Below are positions 29,970 to 34,191 of a stretch of 34,191 nt of DNA, in pieces. The translations under genes were made by a program, and so were the position numbers. The DNA comes from Dissophora ornata (Eukaryota > Mortierellomycota > Mortierellomycetes > Mortierellales > Mortierellaceae), in the NCBI GenBank assembly GCA_025201705.1, contig MU616888.1:1-34191 (forward strand), given 5' to 3'. The notes beneath the pieces are model-generated. The model was not told where the DNA came from and searched no databases. It saw nothing but the letters and a program-made list of their open reading frames with translations. Positions within the stretch are counted from its first letter, which is position 1, and the number at the start of each line of letters is the position of its first letter.

Positions 29970-30101
29970 TTGGCATGGAAAGAAAAGTGAATGGTACAAG
30001 AGGGTCTGCAACCTTTCTAGACTTATTTTAGACTCGGTACGCCACCAAAATCGTGCGCAGAGTTTTCTATTTCGATTCAGTTACAGCTTTTATTTTTCTA
30101 T
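29970..30101. other. Short spacer between two minus-strand genes
   Basis: Only 132 bases separate the start of the unrecognised gene from the stop of the RhoGAP gene upstream on the same strand, so promoter and terminator must be compact or overlap. Confidence 0.5.
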
Positions 30102-31776
30102 TTAAAACACGTCGTCATAGTCCTCGATCATGATCTTGACCACCGTTCCCAGCATCAACGCCCCGTCCAGGACTGTGTCCTTCTCCTTGTAGCCGACACT
30201 CGACAACGCAATCTCCTGCATCACATCCGAATGCCTGACCATATTCGGCGTCAACACCAGCGCCAAATTATGCGCCGTCATCTTGTTCGACTCGTGCCTG
30301 TCCGCCACCAACTTCAGCAGCCTAAACACCTCCATCATCAGTATCAAGTTATTATGCGAGGCTTGCGAGATGACCTCAGCCCTGATAAATTCCGCCACAG
30401 TCTGTTGTTTATCTTCATCTCGTTTCTGCCGCTGCAACTGTTCATAGATTGTAACTGGGAAGATCGGCGTGGGGAGCTCCCTCAAGTACAATTTCAGCAA
30501 CACAGCTGAGATATGGATATCGTATTCGGAGAGGTTGATAGGATATCCACGATCATAGGCTGCACGGACCTGCTTCAACATGGCTGAACTGGGGCTGCGG
30601 CGGAAAAGTCCCTCCACGTAAAGACCGTTCTTGATCAGATTTCCGATGCAATCCTGAATGAATTTGGGAAGTCCCTCCTCCCCACTGGGTCCCATGAGTC
30701 GCTCGAGCGGTGCGCCAAAGACTCTGTTGGCGTGGTCCTGTTCATTTTCGGGAAGTGTAATTGTCTCCTCAAAGTTGAGATTGTGCCTGGAGCGAATAAT
30801 AGTAGAAAAAAAATATAGTCAGTTTGGATCTTCCCTCATTGATAGCCTTCAAGCCATGTTGACGCTCGTTACCTGTAAACAGCTGCGGGAATTTTGACCT
30901 GGTTGAGAGGCACAACCCGGGCTAGTTGGGAGAGGTTGTCGATGTAATGGACTTTGGCTCCAAACTTGGGGCTAGAACGTTACAGCATTCAATTAGAGAA
31001 CGGTGTATAATAACAATGGTCCGCATGGTCATTCTACAATATACAGGATAGACGTAGGTAGCAATGGCCATCTTTCGTCTTACCTGATGAGAGCATTTGT
31101 GGTTCCGAAAATGAGCCTTGGCCATGTTGAAGGGTGGACAATATACAGCGCCTTCAAATTCTTCTTGTATCTGGTTCAGAAACATGGTCAGACCACAATG
31201 AAGTTAGCAAATGAAGTCCAATAATGACTATGACCGAAAGACTCGATTCTATCTTCTTAATGTACCTTCGACTCAAACTGCGATAGGCCCTGAAGAGCCA
31301 CTTCCATCCGGGGCGATACATTGCTCCACCGGAGAACATGACAATAGTGTAGTCGTTCTCAACAAACTGCTCCAGCTGAGCGAGAACAACTCTGGTGTTT
31401 GACGGTATAAAAATGGGCCGTGTTAAAATAAAACCAATTAACCTTGACCGAATTACAGGGGAACTGTGGGGAGAGTGTACCTCAAGATCAAATCATAGTC
31501 GACGACGGCTGGGTCTGGCAGGTTGCAGGCACAGATCACCACCATTGGCCTGCTCTCAAAGTCCACGCCTATGGAGGTACCATTGTCGTCAAGTTTCTGG
31601 GTGTCAGTCGGAATAAGGTCTTTTGAGCACAAAAAGCCGTTGCGAAAACGTTGTAACTGTCTTTATTTTTATATTGCGGTCACAGTTCAGCTTCGAAGAC
31701 ACGGGTCTCCCAAGCTGAGGGATGGTGCTCGGGCAAACTTGCCTGCTCTGTATATGATATTTTCGCTGGAGGCCAT
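30102..31776 (-). CDS. CRAL-TRIO (Sec14-like) plus RhoGAP protein, ARHGAP1/Ecm25 type
   Basis: Minus strand. Firm exons are 31391-31266, 31170-31084, 30971-30873 and 30786-30102, joined by GT-AG introns in frame, preceded by an exon ending at 31481. The first half is a CRAL-TRIO lipid-binding domain: RPMVVICACNLPDP, DYTIVMFSGGAMYRPGWKWL, AYRSLSRRYKKNLKALYIVHP, NALISPKFGAKVHYI and VPLNQVKIPAAVYRHN, closely colinear with human ARHGAP1. The second half is a RhoGAP domain with the arginine-finger motif EGLFRRSPSS, LLKLYLRELPTPIFP and NKMTAHNLALVLTPN. It should stimulate GTP hydrolysis by a Rho/Cdc42-type GTPase at membranes. The 5' end is unsettled: an ATG at 31776 (ASSENIIYRAG) fits the family, but joining it to the next exon needs either a GC donor (31742) with acceptor before 31619, or an unusual GTTTGC donor with acceptor before 31660. 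Total is about 390-405 aa. Confidence 0.88.
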
Positions 31777-32063
31777 ATCTTTTTTTCTGCGAATGAGTAG
31801 AGTGACGCTTAAGCGAGGGATGAGACGGAAATGTGTTGGTATGAAGGAAGGATGGAAGGAGAGGATGGAGGCAAAGCTTCACTTTGATGAGCAAGGTGGA
31901 CGAGTGGCTTTTCTTGTAATGTTGTAGCCGCGTGCCACGCTTGTGATGCCCCCTCTTCTCTTCTCTCTGCGCCGCTCCTCCTGCCATCGACGACGATTGA
32001 CCAATCCGCTCATTCGTTTCACCTCTGAACATTTAATAAATACTCGTACCAACATCTTACACC
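31777..32063. other. Divergent promoter region of RhoGAP and CENP-Q genes
   Basis: 287 bases between two diverging start codons, probably a bidirectional promoter. A long minus-strand frame (31604-32032) overlaps it but lies in a frame different from the RhoGAP exons and shows no domain. Confidence 0.45.
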
Positions 32064-33758
32064 ATGGTGCGCTACTCGACTTGGGCCAGCATTTGACATT
32101 TCTCATTTACGATTGTTTTTGGCGCCACTAACCTTACACACGTGTCCTTCTAGGCCAGACCCAAGAAACAGAGCGCCTCAGGAAGCAACCCCGGGAAGAA
32201 GGCACTTGGACCCAAATCAGCATCCAAGGTCACAAAGTCAAAACCAGGAAGCAAGCCCACGGATTCAAAAGGAACGTCTAGCTCTACAAGGACCGTCGCT
32301 ACGCGAAAGTCAGCGGCATCGTCGTCAACATCATTACCGTCCATTATCCCTAGAAAGAAGGAATCACATGTGCTATCAGACGAGGAGAGCAGCGCTGGCA
32401 GTGAAGAGGAGGAAGGAGTGGAACCAGAGCCTGAGGGCCATGACCGGCAGTTGCGATTGCGGCGGACGCTGCGTGTCGTCTCAAACAACGCCACGAAGCG
32501 GTCGTGGAAACCCATGACTGTCAAGACTCGGACGCATGTCCAGTCCATGGTTGCCAACCTCTTCCCGTAAGAGGACTGTTATATCATGGATCGCTCGTGG
32601 GAAGGCCACCAAAGTGCGCTGCAAGTTCCGCTAACCTTGCTGTTGTCGTCGCTGCTTACTTTCCTATAGCGCCGCCATATCGCGAGCCCGAGGAGAAAAG
32701 AGAAAGATTGCGGTGCAAATAGCTTTGAATCGCTTTATGCAGAAGTAAGCTGCCATAACGGCCTTCATTTAGTGGCTCAGAATATGCACCATCTATTTCG
32801 TCCTTTGCACTGACTCGACTCTTCTGCATTGTACAGGGTGAATGATCGTTTGAGCGAACTGAATGTACCATCAAAGCAAGCGGATCGTGTCAATTACTCG
32901 CAACTATCGGCTCGGAACGTAAGCTTAACAGGTCTATACATATTTAGTGGGGCATTAAGAACGGCAGCACAGCATCCAAAATAACTGTTGTTATCTTTCC
33001 GCTTTTAGAAATTGTTAGAGGCTATGCTTGTACCTGACCTTGAACACATCCGAGATCTGGAGTTGCGTATTGAACAGGAGCAAATGTGAGTTGTCATTGA
33101 GGTGGATTTTGATAGATTCTTTGTTGGAACATTTTGATGATGGGAATCTGTGCTGACGCTGCTCCGGTTGTGATTGAATAACCTATTGGCAAAAAATTAG
33201 CCTTGCAGAGAAGGATGAGGAAGATCTGGAGAGTTTCCGACAAAAGAAAAAAGCGGTGGATAGCTGGACGAATGCGCTTCATCGGTCAAAACTGCACCCA
33301 CACCTGCGCGGTACCGAGCTATCGTCCACGATGGCAGGCCTATGTGCAGCAGACAACGATTTCAGCCATTTGTCAGAAGCGGATCAACGACTGATGGAGA
33401 TGATGCCTACGACGCGGGAAGAAGAATTTTCTGGCGCTGATATTCGTGATAGCACGTACAATGTAAGGAGGGACAACGAACCGATGTGACTCGAAATTGT
33501 GCTATTGTGCTATCGTGCTGAATGCCGCGCTTATGCAACGTGTATCCTTTTCAATAGCCCGACCAGGATCTGAAGATTAATAAGATATCCAAGCGACTTG
33601 GCAATCGGCTGTCGTCGATTGAGCGCAATAGTGAAGGACTCGATCCATTAATGCAGCTGCTTGCAGCAGCCCAGGACAGAGTTCGTGAACTGTCGAGCAC
33701 CATATCGAGTACGGACAGCAAGAACGCCGCAACAACATTGTCTATTCGACATACATGA
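32064..33758 (+). CDS. CENPQ: CENP-Q-like inner kinetochore (CCAN) subunit
   Basis: Seven coding exons join in frame to 370 aa: 32064-32066, 32154-32566, 32670-32744, 32837-32918, 33009-33085, 33201-33462 and 33558-33758. Exon 1 is just the ATG. The donor GTGCGC is weak, but the intron has a CACTAAC branch-point-like site and a good TAG acceptor, and no other start fits. Residues 1-70 are basic, Ser/Lys-rich and disordered; 74-95 are acidic. The CENP-Q/Okp1-type domain starts near KRSWKPM (W119) and continues as helices: KRKIAVQIALNRFMQK, VNDRLSELNVP, NYSQLSARNKLLEAMLVPDLEH, and RDLELRIEQEQ with LAEKDEEDLESFRQKKKAVD. This pattern (Trp entry, LE..L.P.L, coiled coil) is that of CENP-Q. CENP-Q pairs with CENP-U within COMA at centromeres. 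The tail (305-370) is a further coiled-coil-like segment. Confidence 0.75.
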
Positions 33759-34191
33759 TGCATACTCTTTCCAGCTATCTCTATCCGTTGCGCGTTTCCG
33801 CTACTTTCCATATACCCCCTTGATAGCTCTCTTTCATTTGTTGTTGTGTTCTTTTGCTTGTTTATATTGCTTTGCTCTGCTTTCAGCTCATTTTCTCACT
33901 TTCATGCATGCATCTCGCCCCCCTTTTCCTGCTCGTACGCAAAAATAAAACTGCTAATTTTTTTTTTATGTTTTCCCGCGCTCGCATTTATGCAGGAATC
34001 AGTGTCCGTTGTTTCCTCTTTCTGATTACGCAATAGGCATTAGTCTATGCCATGTGTCTGATAAACTTTTCTTTGTGTATTTCAAACGCTCATGAATTAG
34101 ATGGTGTTTTTGATTGCCTCGAAAAGACTAGACGCGTTAGTTTCTTTCTTTCCCGCGTTTATTTGATGAAGAGCAATTTTTTTTTTTTGGG
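33759..34191. other. 3' flank of the CENP-Q-like gene, no gene seen
   Basis: T-rich sequence with several short frames lacking domains and a T run near 33959-33967. The window ends here. Confidence 0.5.
33944..33949 (+). terminator. Putative polyadenylation signal of the CENP-Q-like gene
   Basis: AATAAA about 186 nt after the stop, in T-rich sequence. Confidence 0.4.

Noticed and set aside
31604..32032. 142-residue minus-strand frame upstream of the RhoGAP exons
   Set aside because: It ends in a different frame from the CRAL-TRIO exon, and covers the likely bidirectional promoter.
1..34191. CRISPR arrays, insertion sequences, rRNA or transposon genes
   Set aside because: None seen. The only repeat array is the minisatellite at 17500-18070, which has no spacers, and no transposase, integrase or reverse transcriptase motif was recognised in any frame.

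Overview
This window is nuclear DNA from a filamentous fungus. The evidence is the short GT-AG introns (about 75-155 nt), the standard genetic code, AATAAA-like signals behind several genes, pyrimidine-rich promoters, and conserved eukaryotic genes: proteasome beta-4, PAM17, CENP-Q, an ARHGAP1-type RhoGAP and an Fmp25-like RCC1 protein. The overall style (mostly intron-poor genes, many low-complexity Asn/Ser/Gln proteins, many small membrane orphans) suggests an early-diverging Mucoromycota lineage such as Mortierella. That placement is an inference, not a proof.

Layout. 1-1079 holds no convincing gene. 1080-2876 (+) is an intrinsically disordered Asn/Ser-rich protein with PP1-docking-like and D-box-like motifs. 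4022-5899 (+) is a secreted GH20 beta-N-acetylhexosaminidase. 6144-8510 (+, seven exons) is an Fmp25-like mitochondrial RCC1-repeat protein. 9637-10929 (+) is a Ser/Gly-rich type I membrane protein. From 11040 to 22038 the window becomes an accessory-looking stretch of small membrane and secreted proteins. Five of them (11040-11828 -, 15594-16052 +, 16513-17124 +, 19949-20563 +, 21598-22038 +) share one architecture: an N-terminal membrane segment and a disordered tail carrying PPxY motifs. Between them lie a Trp-rich small secreted protein (13572-13853 +), the housekeeping proteasome beta-4 gene (14225-14906 -) and a minisatellite interrupted by a 270-base assembly gap.

From 22621 onward the genes are conserved again. 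They are a mitochondrial short-chain acyl-CoA (propionyl-type) synthetase (22621-25869 -, five exons) with a very long presequence, a two-domain GNAT acetyltransferase (26406-27485 +), PAM17 (27715-28546 +), an unrecognised nuclear-like protein (28739-29969 -), a CRAL-TRIO/RhoGAP protein (30102-about 31776 -), and a CENP-Q-like inner-kinetochore subunit (32064-33758 +) whose first coding exon is probably only the ATG.

Main discovery candidate: the cluster of five PPxY membrane proteins. PPxY motifs bind the WW domains of NEDD4/Rsp5 ubiquitin ligases, and yeast uses small single-pass PY proteins (Rcr1/2, Bsd2, Ear1, Ssh4) as adaptors that direct membrane cargo to degradation. Two neighbours (15594 and 16513) also share a conserved block, PV(K/R)LLSARVS followed by IRQQQQ. 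This looks like a locally duplicated, fast-evolving family of putative ubiquitin-ligase adaptors. Binding and function are inferred from motifs only.
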